From: Sulfuritalea sp.
GTDB lineage: Bacteria > Pseudomonadota > Gammaproteobacteria > Burkholderiales > Rhodocyclaceae
Length of the DNA: 64,000 bases
Direction of reading: 5' to 3'
Assembly: GCA_016708585.1 (NCBI GenBank)
Contig: JADJFK010000020.1
Location: 3,810-67,809, forward strand
Position numbers and translations under genes: made by a program. This document shows, in pieces, positions 1-9,356 of this stretch (positions within the stretch are counted from its first letter, which is position 1; each line of letters starts with the position of its first letter). The notes under the pieces were generated by a model. That model saw nothing but the letters and a program-made list of their open reading frames with translations. It was not told the origin of the DNA and ran no database searches.

Positions 1-250
1 CAAGCTGGCGGTCGAATGCGATGGTGATCGCTGGCACTACGACAAGGTTGCCGAGGACCTTGCGCGTCAAACCCTGCTTGAGCGGCTCGGCTGGAAGTTT
101 GTTCGCATTCGCGGCTCGGTCTTCTATCGCAATCGCGACGAGGCAATGCAGCCGGTTTTTGCCAGACTTTCCGATCTGGAAATACTGCCTGCCAATCGAG
201 GCCCAATAGTTTCCACCAAAATCCGACGGGAACTCGCTGCGACGCGGTGA
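1..250 (+). CDS. C-terminal end of a helicase-type protein with a restriction-endonuclease-like (DUF559/MTES_1575-type) domain, partial
   Basis: The frame is open from the left edge (first full codon at base 2) to a TGA at 248-250, giving 82 residues. They read LAVECDGDRWHYD, then LLERLGWKFVRIRGSVFYRN and a short tail. The ECDGD...H pattern followed by GW-x-F-x-RIRGS-x-FYR is the hallmark of the endonuclease-fold domain ending large superfamily-1 helicases with DUF4011/DUF3320 regions, and of Vsr-like nucleases; the acidic residues would bind metal. The rest of the protein lies outside the window, so helicase identity is inference. Such proteins are often found in defence islands. Confidence 0.6.
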   Translation, partial: KLAVECDGDRWHYDKVAEDLARQTLLERLGWKFVRIRGSVFYRNRDEAMQPVFARLSDLEILPANRGPIVSTKIRRELAATR

Positions 251-322
251 TTCGCCGCGCGGCGGAGTTGCGGCGAGAATGGGGATGGGATCCAGTAGTG
301 ACCGTGGCCGGAGGGTGATGGA

Positions 323-1179
323 ATGCTTCCGCAACTGCCAGAGATAGCCACGCCAAACTGGTTGAGCGAACTGTCGTCCGAGACGATCTTGGCGAGCCGT
401 TTCCGCTACGGGAACTGCTCCGCGACTCGCTCTATTACCCGTCGTCAGCCTTTGACGGTGATCCGATCCGGCACCTAGCAGGCAATTTTCTCAGTTTCAT
501 CTATGTGGACTATGGCGTAAGTCAGGATAGGTACACGCACGCTGTGACGAATCCTGGATTTCGCGGATACGACCTTGTCGCTACGTTGTGTAACCGAACG
601 GAATTGGTGCCAGCCGGGTGGCAGCCAACCTTACCACTTCCAGCAGATGGCGATCCATCTCACCACTATCATCATTGGATAGCGAGGCCGTTTTGTTCTT
701 GGTCGATATTCCAGCGTAGCGAGAATGTGCCGTCCGGCCACGGACCTTTTCGATTCAGTCTGCTGTTTCTCTGCGCCGATGGGGTCGCAGCATTCCAGGC
801 ACTCTATATTGCGAACAATGCGGCGCCAAAGGCAGTTGCCATCATCCAGCCAGGGCACAGGACCCTTGGCGGCAACTGGACGAATTACACGAATCCTGAA
901 CAGATATTCGCAAGATCAGTTGTCGGAAACCCCAATGGCGTGCCTGATATCTTGCTCTATGGTGGGTACGGCGAACGTGATTTGTACCGATCACCATGCT
1001 GGCCGTCCCATGGCGAGCCCGTCTGCTTCGTTGACAAAGTGCTTCATGAAAGTGTGAATAGGGTGTGGAGAGGATGGATCGGAGTCTGGGCGAGAAGCCC
1101 CTTGATCGGGCTAACAAAAGAGCCCCAGGCCAATAGAGACGTGGCCCCGAGTTTTCTATTCGATACGCACGGAAAATAA
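323..1179 (+). CDS. Uncharacterised protein, probably one frameshift near its 5' end
   Basis: I do not recognise this family. The part read without a break starts at a GTG at 505 and runs 224 residues to a TAA immediately before the next gene. Coding-like sequence extends upstream in the same frame (RELLRDSLYYPSSAFDGDP...), open back to base 319 but without a good start codon. An ATG at 323 lies in another frame, so a single indel near 360-370 would join them. Visible features are several Trp, His and Cys residues, a segment IIQPG...GGNWTNYTNPEQI, and LLYGGYGERDLY; no signal peptide, membrane span or nucleotide-binding motif. The zero gap to the ADP-ribosylglycohydrolase gene suggests co-expression and a shared task. 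Confidence 0.5.
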
Positions 1180-2073
1180 ATGGAAACCATAGACCGCTTC
1201 CGCGGCGCCTTGCTCGGCCTCGGCTGCGGCGATGCGGTCGGCACGACGGTCGAGTTCAAACCGCGCGGCAGTTTCCCCCCGGTGATCGACATGGTCGGCG
1301 GTGGCCCGTTTCGTCTCAAGCCGGGTGAGTGGACCGACGACACCTCGATGGCGCTTTGCCTGGCGACGAGCCTGGTCGAATGCGGCCGATTCGATGCGGC
1401 GGACCAGATGCAGCGCTACTGTCGCTGGATGGAGAGCGGCTACCTGGCCAGCAACGGCAGGTGTTTCGACATTGGCCGCACCGTATCTCATGCCCTGCAT
1501 ACGTTCAGGAGGACCGGCGAACCATATAGCGGGTCCACCGACCCGAATTCCGCCGGCAATGGTTGTCTCATGCGACTGGCACCGGTGCCGATGTTTTTCT
1601 TTCAGGACCGCGCAGCGGCGATTGCAATGTCCGGCGAAAGTTCGCGCACAACCCACGGCGCGCAGGAGTGCATCGAAGCCAGTCGGCTGTTCGGGGCGAT
1701 GCTGGCCTCGGCATTTTCCGGCTTCAGCAAGGAGGACATCCTGTTCGGCCATGGCGTTGAAGTCGTCGGGTCGGCACGTTTGCAGGGGGTTGCCGAAGGA
1801 AATTACCGCGTCGCTGCTGAAGATGAAATTCAGGGATCAGGCTATGTGGTCGAAAGCCTCGAAGCTGCCTTGTGGTGCTTCCTGAAAACCGACAGTTTTC
1901 GCGACGCAGTGCTTCGTGCCACCAATCTCGGTCGCGACGCCGATACCACGGCGGCGATCTGCGGCCAGCTTGCAGGGGCGTTCTACGGCGAATCCGGCAT
2001 TCCGCACGAATGGCGCGAGCGATTGGTCATGGCTAGCGAAATACGGGCGTTGGCGGAGATGCTGTGCCGGTGA
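1180..2073 (+). CDS. ADP-ribosylglycohydrolase family protein (DraG-like)
   Basis: A 297-residue protein starting directly after the stop of the preceding gene. It has the ADP-ribosyl-hydrolase signatures: GALLGLGCGDAVG near the N-terminus, the acidic metal motif WTDDTSMAL at about residues 51-59, and the C-terminal metal motif NLGRDADTTAAICGQLAGA at about 248-266. In this family the paired aspartates bind two Mg ions that cleave ADP-ribose from modified proteins or small molecules. DraG itself reactivates nitrogenase reductase, but no nif genes are near. The substrate is unknown; tight linkage to the unrecognised upstream gene suggests it acts with or against that protein. Confidence 0.85.
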   Translation: METIDRFRGALLGLGCGDAVGTTVEFKPRGSFPPVIDMVGGGPFRLKPGEWTDDTSMALCLATSLVECGRFDAADQMQRYCRWMESGYLASNGRCFDIGRTVSHALHTFRRTGEPYSGSTDPNSAGNGCLMRLAPVPMFFFQDRAAAIAMSGESSRTTHGAQECIEASRLFGAMLASAFSGFSKEDILFGHGVEVVGSARLQGVAEGNYRVAAEDEIQGSGYVVESLEAALWCFLKTDSFRDAVLRATNLGRDADTTAAICGQLAGAFYGESGIPHEWRERLVMASEIRALAEMLCR

Positions 2074-2203
2074 ATTCCTGATTGACCGCTTTGCATTCTG
2101 CTCCGGCCAGTGGAAATGCATTCATCTTATGGCCGTTCAGGGCACGTTGCCGTCATCGCATACAAACGCAATCCCGCGCCACCTCCCCTTTTTCGCCGTT
2201 CAT

Positions 2204-2229
2204 CGCCGTCCCGCCAACGCCGACTTTTC
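2204..2229 (+). repeat. Dispersed 26-bp repeat, copy 1
   Basis: The sequence begins CGCCGTCCCGCC and ends AACGCCGACTTTTC. It lies between the glycohydrolase gene and rdgC. A GTCGGCG at about 2250-2256 can pair with the CGCCGAC at 2219-2225, so this copy could form a hairpin. Confidence 0.8.
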
Positions 2230-2296
2230 CTTGATGCGGGTTTGTCGCGTCGGCGATGATTAGAATGGGCGTCCTTTCATTCCGCGCACGCCAATC

Positions 2297-3189
2297 ATGT
2301 GGTTTCGCAATCTCCAGATTTTCCGGCTCACCCCAGACTGGGCCTACAGCACCGACGCACTCACGGCCGCCCTGCAGCGCGGCATCTTCCAGGGCTGCGG
2401 TGCCAGCGATCGTCTGGCGCTGGGCTGGGTGCCGCCGCGCGCCGGACGGCGCCCCTGGTGTTCGGCGTGGGCGCCAGCAACTGATCGCGCTGGGCATCGA
2501 ACAGAAGCTGCTGCCAATGTCGGTGGTGCGCCAGTACGCGGCGGCGAGCTCGACCAGATCGCGGCGGCGCAAGGCTATAAGGCGGGACGCAAGCAGACGC
2601 GCGAAGTGGTCGACCGGTCGAGGCGGAACTGCTGCCGCGCCTTCGTCAGCGCGGCCTGACCTACGTCTGGATCGATCCGGTGAATCGCTGGCTGCTGGTC
2701 GATGCCTCGTCGACCAGTCGCGCCGACGAAGTCATGGAGCAGCTCAAGCTCTCGCTCGGCGAACTGCCGTTGACCCTGGTCAAGACGCAACTCGCGCCGG
2801 CCACCGCCATGACGCAATGGCTGGCGGCGGGCCAGGCGCCGGGCAGCTTCACGATAGATCGCGACTGTGAACTGCAGGCCGCCGCCGACGAGCGCCCGGC
2901 GGTGCGTTACGTGCGCCACAATCTGGACAGCGACGAAGTGCGCAACCATATCGCCGGCGGCAAGACGGCGACGCGCCTGGCGCTGACCTGGAACGATCAC
3001 GTTTCGTTTGTGCTGACCGAGCAGTTGCAGGTCAAGAAGCTGGCCTTCCTCGACATCCTCAAGGAAGATGCCGAGCGCCAGTCGGAGAACGCCGACGATC
3101 TGTTTGCCGCGAACTTCACGCTGATGTGCGGCGAGTTGGCGCAGCTTCTGGCGCACCTGCTGGACGTGCTGGGAGGCGAGGGCGAGTAG
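2297..3189 (+). pseudogene. rdgC: Recombination-associated protein RdgC, frameshifted
   Basis: The start MWFRNLQIFRLTPDWA is the RdgC N-terminus. Later segments in other frames match family order: GIEQKLLPMSVVRQY, YKAGRKQTREV, YVWIDPVNRWLLVDASS, FTIDRDCELQAA, VRYVRHNLDSDEVRNHI, RLALTWNDHVSFVLTE and a final LMCGELAQLLAHLLDVLGGE. RdgC is a ring-shaped DNA-binding protein that restrains RecA. Total span, about 297 codons, equals a normal RdgC, so several single-base indels between roughly 2450 and 2660 break an otherwise complete gene. As neighbouring genes are broken the same way, sequencing error is likelier than decay. The stop is followed at once by the M48 gene. Confidence 0.85.
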
Positions 3190-4089
3190 ATGTTGCGCAC
3201 GCTGATCGCGCTGGTTGCGCTGGTTGCGCTGGTTGCTTTAGCCGCGGGCCTGCCGGCGCTTGCGGCCGATGGCGTCAATATCGGCGAGCCTTCCGCCATG
3301 CGCAACCTGGTGCCGGCCGGTGCGCTGGAGAAGCAGGCGGCACAGCAATACGGCGAGCTCAAGCGCCAGGCAGCGTCGAAAGCAGGCGCTGGCGCCGGAC
3401 GACCATCCGCAGGTGAAGCGCCTGCGCGCCATCGCGGCGCGCATGATTCCGTTTGCCGGCCGCTTCAATCCGCGCGCCGGCAAGTGGCAGTGGGAGGTGA
3501 ACCTGATCGGCTCGAAGCAGATCAATGCCTTCTGCATGCCCGGCGGCAAGATCGTTTTTTACACGGGTATCCTCGACACGCTCAAGCTGACCGATGACGA
3601 AGTGGCGATGGTGATGGGCCACGAAATCGCCCATGCCTTGCGCGAGCACGCGCGCGAACGCATGGCGAAAAGCCAGATGACCCAGCTCGGCGCCACTTTG
3701 CTGGGCGAACTGGTTGGCGGCGGCCGCTACACCGGCGCCTTCCAGCTGGGCGGCAACCTGCTGTCGATGAAGTTTTTCGCGCGACGACGAATCCAGAAGC
3801 CGACGTGGCCGGCCTCGACCTCGCCGCCCGCGCCGGCTTCGATCCGCGTGCCGGCGTCAGCCTGTGGCAGAAGATGGCGGCCGCCAACAGCAAGAGCGCC
3901 GCTGGAGTTTCTTTCACCCATCCGGCGGGCGAGAATCGCATCAGGAAATCGGAAGCACCTGCCGGCGGTCATGCCGCTCTACGAGAAGGCGCGCAAGCCC
4001 AGAAGGCGCGCTGGCGGGCCGGCAGGCTGGCGCTGCGGCCTCAGCCGGCGGTCGTGGATTCTCCGGACTCCGTGGCGGATGCCAGATGA
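3190..4089 (+). pseudogene. M48 family metalloprotease with signal peptide, frameshifted
   Basis: The N-terminus MLRTLIALVALVALVALAA...ALA is a signal peptide. A shift near 3390 leads to KRLRAIAARMIPFAGRFNPRAGKWQWEV..., NAFCMPGGKIVFYTGIL and the zinc motif HEIAHALREHARERM (HExxH). A second shift near 3785 is followed by VAGLDLAARAGFDPRAGVSLWQKM, holding the third zinc-ligand region, then THPAGENRIRK. This is the order of periplasmic M48 proteases of the LoiP/YcaL type, which degrade misfolded envelope proteins. At least three indels are needed; the end at 4089 is the best guess and overlaps the fliT 3' end on the other strand. Confidence 0.75.
3211..3237 (+). repeat. 9-bp tandem repeat in a signal peptide
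   Basis: Three copies of CTGGTTGCG (the last ending CT) encode Leu-Val-Ala three times within the hydrophobic core of the M48 signal peptide. Copy changes would stay in frame and alter only core length. Confidence 0.8.
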
Positions 4090-4385
4090 AGTTCGCGATG
4101 GGGCTGGCTGTTGCCGAGGAAGTAGAAAATGCGTTCCATCCATGGTTCGGTGTGGCGGCGCACTTCGGCGTCGTCGTCGAGGATGCGCTGGATCAGGCCG
4201 TGCTTTCGTGCGAGGTCGGTGGCCGCCTCGTTGCCGTCATCGGCGATCGCCAGCAAGGCGTCGCGCAGGGAGCGGATGCCGCGCTCGAGCTCGATCAGGT
4301 GGTCCCAGTCGCTGGCGCGCGCCGCAGCGGCCATGCGCGAAGAGAGGCGGCACATTTCTTCGTAGAGTTCGATTTGGGAAGGCAT
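4041..4385 (-). CDS. fliT: FliT-like flagellar chaperone
   Basis: A 114-residue, mostly helical protein from the ATG at 4385 (MPSQIELYEEMCRLSSRMAA). The pattern LYEEM...ASDWDHLIELE, then LIQRILDDDAEVRRHTEPWMERI, matches betaproteobacterial FliT. In the family this protein binds the filament-cap protein FliD and can restrain FlhDC. No other flagellar gene lies in the window, so it is an orphan copy or marks the edge of a flagellar locus separated by rearrangement. A start at 4427 in the same frame would add Arg-rich sequence unlike the family. Its 3' end overlaps the M48 gene. Confidence 0.7.
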   Translation of the reverse strand: MPSQIELYEEMCRLSSRMAAAARASDWDHLIELERGIRSLRDALLAIADDGNEAATDLARKHGLIQRILDDDAEVRRHTEPWMERIFYFLGNSQPHRELHLASATESGESTTAG

Positions 4386-4439
4386 CCGGCGCATCCTAAC
4401 GACCCGGCGCCGCGCCCGTTGCGGCAAGCTGCGGCAGGA

Positions 4440-5722
4440 TCATCGGTCTTTTCGTTTGCGGCTGCCGGGAAACCGCCAGGCAGGCCGGATAGGCGCGGAA
4501 TTGGCGCCGATTTGCCCCGTCGTCGGGGTCCGGCGGTTTGGCGCCGGTTCAGCCGGCTGTCGCCAAACGCCGCGTTTCAGGCTGCGCTCGTCGATCGGCA
4601 GGTGGATCAGCGCCGACAGCACGCCGAGCAGGATGCAGATGCCCCACACCGTATCGTAGGCGCCGGTGGCATCGAACAGCTTGCCGCCGAGCCAGACACC
4701 GAGGAAGCTGCCGACGGTGGCTGAAGAACACCAGCCCGGAGAGCTTTGGTCAGCGGCACGGTAGACAGCCAGAGCAGGCCCATGACCGCCGAGAACAGGT
4801 AGACGCTGGCGGGAGAGAGCGGCGCCCAGAGGAAGAGGCTGATCGCCACGCTGCGCGCGGCATAGATGCCGGCCAGCACATGGCGCTTGGGCAGGCGGTT
4901 GCCGAGGTGGCCGGCGCTGTAGCTGCCGAACACGTTGAACAGGCCGATCCAGCGCCAGCGCCGTCATGCCGACCTCCGGCCCCAGGCCCTTGTCGATCAG
5001 GTAGGTCGGAAATGCACGCCGATGAACACCACCTGGAAGCCGCAGACGAAATATCCGGCGATCAGCAGCACAAGCTCTTTTCGCGCATGGCTTCGCCCAG
5101 CGCTTCGCGCGCCGTCTGGCCGATGCCGGACGCGCCCGCGGCGACCCCTGGTCAGAGCGCCGCCGAGCGGAATGATCAGCAGGGCGGACGCGGCGAAGAT
5201 CAGCAGGGTGCCGAACCAGCCCATGCCGCCGATCAGGCCCGAGGCCACCGGGATCATCAGGAACTGGCCGAAGGAACCGGCGCGGCCAGCCACGCCCATG
5301 GCCCAGCCGCGTTTGGCGTCGGGCACCAGCTTGCCCATGGCGGCGAACACCACGCTGTAGGTGCAGCCGCTTTGCGCCGCGCCTATCATCAGGCCGGCCG
5401 TGGCGGCGAGACCCGTGCCGCTGGCCGAGTAAGCCATGCCCAGCAGGCCAAGTGCATACAGGATGCTGGCGCCCACAGCACGCGGCGCGCGCCAGTAGCG
5501 GTCGGCCAGCCAGCCGGCGAAGGGCTGCGTCGCGCCCCCATCAGGTTCTGCAGCGCAGGGCCAAGAGACACTTCGCGGCTCCACTGGTGCTCCATGCTCA
5601 TCGGCGTCAGGAACAGGCCGAAGGTGTGGCGGATGCCCATCGCCACGCAGACGATCAGCGCGGCGAAGGCGAGCACGGTTGCCGCTGGGGCGCTGTGGCA
5701 TCGGGGCGGCGGGAGTTGTCAT
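4440..5722 (-). pseudogene. MFS transporter (oxalate/formate-antiporter-like), frameshifted
   Basis: Reading from the ATG at 5722, pieces in all three frames combine into one 12-span carrier: MLAFAALIVCVAMGIRHTFGLFLTPM, YALGLLGMAYSASGTGLAATAGLMIGAAQSG, GWAMGVAGRAGSFGQFLMIPVASGLI, LLIAGYFVCGFQVVFIGVHFRP, HVLAGIYAARSVAISLFLWAPL and a final GSFLGVWLGGKLFDATGAYD...GVLSALIHL. The last block is typical of the MFS subgroup related to monocarboxylate and oxalate/formate carriers. About five indels interrupt it. Substrate cannot be told; it stands alone between fliT and greB. Confidence 0.75.
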
Positions 5723-5763
5723 GGGTGGAATGCTAACATTTTAAATTCGGTGGTTTCCACCAG

Positions 5764-6303
5764 ATGAACAAGGCCTTTGTCAAAGAATCCGAGGGCGACG
5801 AGGACGACGACGCGCCGAGTCGGCCTGCCGGCCGGCACCAAAAACTACATGACGGTGCGCGGCCATGCGCAGATTCGCGCCGAGTTCGAGCACCAGGTCA
5901 AGGTCGAGCGCCCCGCCATGGTGCAGGTGGTGTCCTGGGCCGCAGGCAGCGGCGACCGCTCGGAAAACGGCGACTACATCGGCAGAAGCGCCTGCGCGAG
6001 ATCGACCGGCGCATTCGTTTTCTGAGCAAGCGGCTGGAGTCGGCCGTGATCGTCGATCCCGCCGATCAGCGCAACTGCGACCAGGTCTTTTTCGCCGCTA
6101 CCGTCACGCTCTGCGATGCTGCCGGCGAGGAAGCGACCTACCAGATCGTCGGCATCGACGAGGCCAACGCGCAGGAGGGCCGCATCAGCTGGATCTCGCC
6201 GCTGGCGCGGGCCCTGATGAAGGCGCGCGAAGGCGACACGGTGCGCTTCGAAAGTCCCGGGGGCCTGCGCGAGCTTGATGTAATCGAAGTCCGCTACGAA
6301 TGA
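5764..6303 (+). pseudogene. greB: Transcription elongation factor GreB, two compensating frameshifts
   Basis: The start MNKAFVKESEGDEDDD is the usual GreB N-terminus. The next part lies in a second frame (TKNYMTVRGHAQIRAEF...WAAGSGDRSENGDYI) and the remainder returns to the first (KRLREIDRRIRFLSKRLE...EGRISWISPLARALMKAREGDTVRF). SGDRSENGDY is the tip of the coiled-coil finger whose acidic residues enter the RNA polymerase secondary channel and stimulate transcript cleavage. Indels near 5815 and 5985 restore frame, and the total of 180 codons suits a complete gene, so the product is probably intact in the cell. Confidence 0.88.
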
Positions 6304-6304
6304 A

Positions 6305-7333
6305 TCAGGCGCGGCGAATGGCGTGATTCGCCCACAGCACCAGCCCGAACAGCACCATCGCCCCGGCCTGGTGCGTCGCGGCAAGCGCCACGGGGACCTG
6401 CAGCAGCAGCGTGGCGATGCCGAGGCTGACCTGCACCGCCAGCCAGAGCGTGAGCAGCACGGCGGCGGGCCGCGCGTCCGGCGTTTCGTTCCAGATGCGC
6501 CAGGAGAACCACGGGATCAGGCCCATCAGCAGCCACGCGATCATGCGGTGGTCGAACTGCACCGTCGCCATGTTGGTGAAGAAATTGAGCCACAGCGGCT
6601 CGACCATCAGTATCTCGGGCGGCACGAAATTGCCGTTCATCAGCGGGAAGGTGTTGTAGGCCAGGCCGGCGTGGATGCCGGCCACCAGCGCACCCGACAG
6701 CACCATGATGAACACCAGCGCCACCAGCCCGTTGCCGAGGCGCCGCGTCGTCCGCGCCGTGTCGCCGGCGCCGACTTTTGCCTGCCGTGCTTGCAGCATG
6801 CCCAGCCCGGTCCAGAACATCAGGCCGAACAGCAGGAAGGCGAGGCCGAGGTGGGCCGCCAGCCGGTATTGCGAGACGCGCGGATCGTCGACCAGGCCGC
6901 TCTTGACCATGTACCAGCCCATCGCGCCCTGCAGCCCGCCGAGGATGAAGAAGCCGAACACCTTGGCCGCCAGGGCGCCGCGCAGCTTGCCGCGCAGCAG
7001 GAACCAGACGTAGGGGACGAAGAACACCACGCCGATCAAGCGGCCGGACAGGCGGTGCGCCCATTCCCACCAGAAGATGAACTGGAAGCCGTCCAGCGTC
7101 ATGTCGTGGTTGCGCTTGATGAATTCCGGCGTCTGCTGGTACTTGGCGAAGAGTTCCAGCCAGTCGGCGTGGGACAGCGGCGGCAGGGCGCCGATCAGCG
7201 GCTTCCATTCGACGATGGACAGCCCGGAATGGGTCAGGCGCGTGACGCCGCCCACCACCATGGTGACGAACACCATGGCGCAGCAGGCGAACAGCCACCA
7301 GGCCACGGCGCGTTGCGAATTATTTGAGCTCAT
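6305..7333 (-). CDS. ctaA: Heme A synthase (COX15/CtaA family)
   Basis: A 342-residue membrane protein with about eight hydrophobic spans. Family motifs are GGVTRLTHSGLSIVEWKP, the heme-ligand region FWWEWAHRLSGRLIG, a second LAAHLG, and the C-terminal QFDHRMIAW and ATHQAGA histidines. It converts heme O to heme A in the inner membrane for aa3-type cytochrome oxidase. The gene overlaps moaC by 14 bp. Odd feature: residues about 186-193 (KVGAGDTA) are encoded by the reverse complement of the dispersed 26-bp repeat, in the loop between two halves of the protein, apparently an in-frame insertion. Confidence 0.95.
   Translation of the reverse strand: MSSNNSQRAVAWWLFACCAMVFVTMVVGGVTRLTHSGLSIVEWKPLIGALPPLSHADWLELFAKYQQTPEFIKRNHDMTLDGFQFIFWWEWAHRLSGRLIGVVFFVPYVWFLLRGKLRGALAAKVFGFFILGGLQGAMGWYMVKSGLVDDPRVSQYRLAAHLGLAFLLFGLMFWTGLGMLQARQAKVGAGDTARTTRRLGNGLVALVFIMVLSGALVAGIHAGLAYNTFPLMNGNFVPPEILMVEPLWLNFFTNMATVQFDHRMIAWLLMGLIPWFSWRIWNETPDARPAAVLLTLWLAVQVSLGIATLLLQVPVALAATHQAGAMVLFGLVLWANHAIRRA
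6755..6780 (+). repeat. Dispersed 26-bp repeat, copy 2, inside ctaA
   Basis: It runs from CGCCGTGTCGCC to GGCGCCGACTTTTG, matching the intergenic copies, but lies wholly within the ctaA reading frame on the opposite strand and is translated as KVGAGDTA. Confidence 0.8.
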
Positions 7334-7841
7334 CTGAGGTCCAGTGTCCGGATTTGCCGCCGGCCTTTTCCAGCAGGCGGATGTCTTCGATGACCATGCC
7401 GCGGTCGGCGGCCTTGCACATGTCGTAAATGGTCAGCAGGCCGACCGACACCGCGGTCAGCGCCTCCATTTCGACGCCGGTGCGGCCGAACGTTTCGGCC
7501 GTGACCTCGATCGTCACGCGATGGTTCTTGGCGTCGAGCGTGAACCCGGCCGCGACGCGGGTCAGCGCCAGCGGATGGCACAGCGGGATCAGCTCGGAAG
7601 TGCGTTTGCTTGCCTGGATCGCCGCGATGCGCGCGATGCCGAGCACGTCGCCCTTCTTCGCCGAGCCGCCCTCGATCAGGGCGAAGGTGGCCGGCGCCAT
7701 GCGGATATGGCCGCGGGCGCGCGCCACGCGGGCGGTCTCGGCCTTGGCGCCGACATCGACCATGTGCGCCTGGCCGGCGCCGTCGAAATGGGTCAGCGGG
7801 CCGGCGGCGGGCGCTGCCGGGAGCTTCTTTGGTGGATTCAT
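7320..7841 (-). CDS. moaC: Cyclic pyranopterin monophosphate synthase MoaC
   Basis: 173 residues from the ATG at 7841. Signatures are LTHFDGAGQAHMVDVGAK, IQASKRTSELIPLCHPL (the KRT...LCHPL active-site motif), GVEMEALTAVSVGLLTIYDMCKA and IEDIRLLEKAGGKSGHW. MoaC converts the MoaA product to cyclic pyranopterin monophosphate, the second step of molybdenum-cofactor synthesis; the cofactor would serve nitrate reductases and others. The N-terminus is about ten residues longer than usual. The frame stays open far upstream opposite other genes; the internal ATG with the family N-terminus sets the start. Confidence 0.95.
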   Translation of the reverse strand: MNPPKKLPAAPAAGPLTHFDGAGQAHMVDVGAKAETARVARARGHIRMAPATFALIEGGSAKKGDVLGIARIAAIQASKRTSELIPLCHPLALTRVAAGFTLDAKNHRVTIEVTAETFGRTGVEMEALTAVSVGLLTIYDMCKAADRGMVIEDIRLLEKAGGKSGHWTSDELK

Positions 7842-7889
7842 GAAATACCCTGTCACAACTCGTATTTGCCGAGCCGCTATCATAGCGAT

Positions 7890-9347
7890 ATGAAGTTGAA
7901 TCCGCTCAGCCGCGCGCTGATCTTCGCGCTCGGCGTCGTGCTTGCATCCCCCCTGTCGGTGGCCCAGGGGCTGCCCGATCTCGGCGAGTCCGCGCAGGCC
8001 GATCTGTCGCCGGCGATGGAACGGCGCATCGGCGAATCGATCATGCTCGAAATCCGCCGCAATCCCGCCTATCTCGACGATCCCGAAGTCGCCAGCTTCC
8101 TCAACCGGCTCGGCAACCGGCTTTCTTCGCGCAGTTCCGAATCGCGGCAGGAGTTCGAGTTTTTCGCGCTGCGCGACCCGACCCTCAATGCCTTCGCCAT
8201 GCCCGGCGGCTACATCGGCGTGCATACGGGGCTGATTCTCGCCGCCAAGACGGAATCGGAACTCGCCGCGGTGCTGGCCCACGAAATTTCCCACGTGACC
8301 CAGCGCCATCTGGCGCGCCTCCTCAACAAATCGGGGGAAGGCCAGGTAGCCAACCTGCTGGCGCTCGCCGTGGCGATCCTCGCGGCGCGCAGCAGCCCCG
8401 ACCTGGCCGTGGGGGCGATGATGGCCGGGCAGGGCCTGGCGGTGCAGAACCAGTTGAATTACTCGCGCGATTTCGAGCGCGAGGCCGATCGCGTCGGCCT
8501 CGAACTGCTGGAGCGGTCCGATTTCGACATTCGCGGCATGCTGGCCTTTTTCGAGCGCATGCAGAAATTCGGCCGCCTCTACGACAACAATGCGCCCGGC
8601 TACCTGAGCACCCATCCCCTGACCACGGAACGGCTGGCCGACATGGGCAACCGGATCCAGAGCCGGCCCTACAAACAGGTGCCCGATTCCCTCGAGTTCC
8701 ACCTGGTGCGGGCCAAGCTGCGGGCGCAGACCGGCGCCCCGCGCGATGCCGTGGCGGAGTTCGAATCCCGGCTTGCCGAGCGCAGCCCGGCCGCGGCCGA
8801 AGCGGCCGTGCGCTATGGGCTGGCGCAGGCCTACCTGCGCGACGGAAGGCCGGTCGCGGCGCAAAGGGAAGTCGATGAGTTGCGTCGGCTCAAGGTCGTA
8901 TCGCCCATGGTCGAGACGCTGGACGCCCAGGTGCGCCTGAAGCAGGGCGATGCCGCGGCGGCGGCGGCGATCCTGCGCGCCGCGCAGCCGCGCTTTCCGC
9001 AGGAGCGTGCCGTCGCCTACGGCCTGATGGAATCCCTGCTGGAAGCCCGCTTGCCGAATGACGCGCTGAAGTTCGCCGAAGACGACCTGCTGAGCTATCC
9101 GTCGGACGCAAAAATGCATTCCCTGCAGGCGAAGACCTATGCGATGCTGGGCAGGCGCCTGCAGCAGCATCGCGCCCAGGCCGAGGCCTATGCCCTGCTC
9201 GGGCAACTGGCGGCAGCGGCGGAGCAGCTCGAACTGGCGCAAAAGTCCGGCGACGGCAATTTTTACGAATATTCGCAAGTGGATTCCCGGTTGCGCGAAA
9301 TCAGGAAACAACTGGCCGACGAGGCCCAGCAACGCAAATCGAAATAG
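7890..9347 (+). CDS. Periplasmic M48 metalloprotease with TPR-like C-terminus (BepA/YfgC-like)
   Basis: 485 residues. A signal peptide (MKLNPLSRALIFALGVVLASPLSVAQG) is followed by NAFAMPGGYIGVHTGL, the zinc motif HEISHVTQRH at about residue 131, and FEREADRVGLELL with the glutamate third ligand. STHPLTTERLADM and then Ala-rich helical repeats in the last 200 residues complete the BepA architecture. BepA degrades or rescues stalled outer-membrane LptD and BAM substrates. It is divergent from moaC with a 48-bp gap. The ending AQQRKSK is complete. Confidence 0.9.
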   Translation: MKLNPLSRALIFALGVVLASPLSVAQGLPDLGESAQADLSPAMERRIGESIMLEIRRNPAYLDDPEVASFLNRLGNRLSSRSSESRQEFEFFALRDPTLNAFAMPGGYIGVHTGLILAAKTESELAAVLAHEISHVTQRHLARLLNKSGEGQVANLLALAVAILAARSSPDLAVGAMMAGQGLAVQNQLNYSRDFEREADRVGLELLERSDFDIRGMLAFFERMQKFGRLYDNNAPGYLSTHPLTTERLADMGNRIQSRPYKQVPDSLEFHLVRAKLRAQTGAPRDAVAEFESRLAERSPAAAEAAVRYGLAQAYLRDGRPVAAQREVDELRRLKVVSPMVETLDAQVRLKQGDAAAAAAILRAAQPRFPQERAVAYGLMESLLEARLPNDALKFAEDDLLSYPSDAKMHSLQAKTYAMLGRRLQQHRAQAEAYALLGQLAAAAEQLELAQKSGDGNFYEYSQVDSRLREIRKQLADEAQQRKSK

Positions 9348-9356
9348 GTGCCGCAC

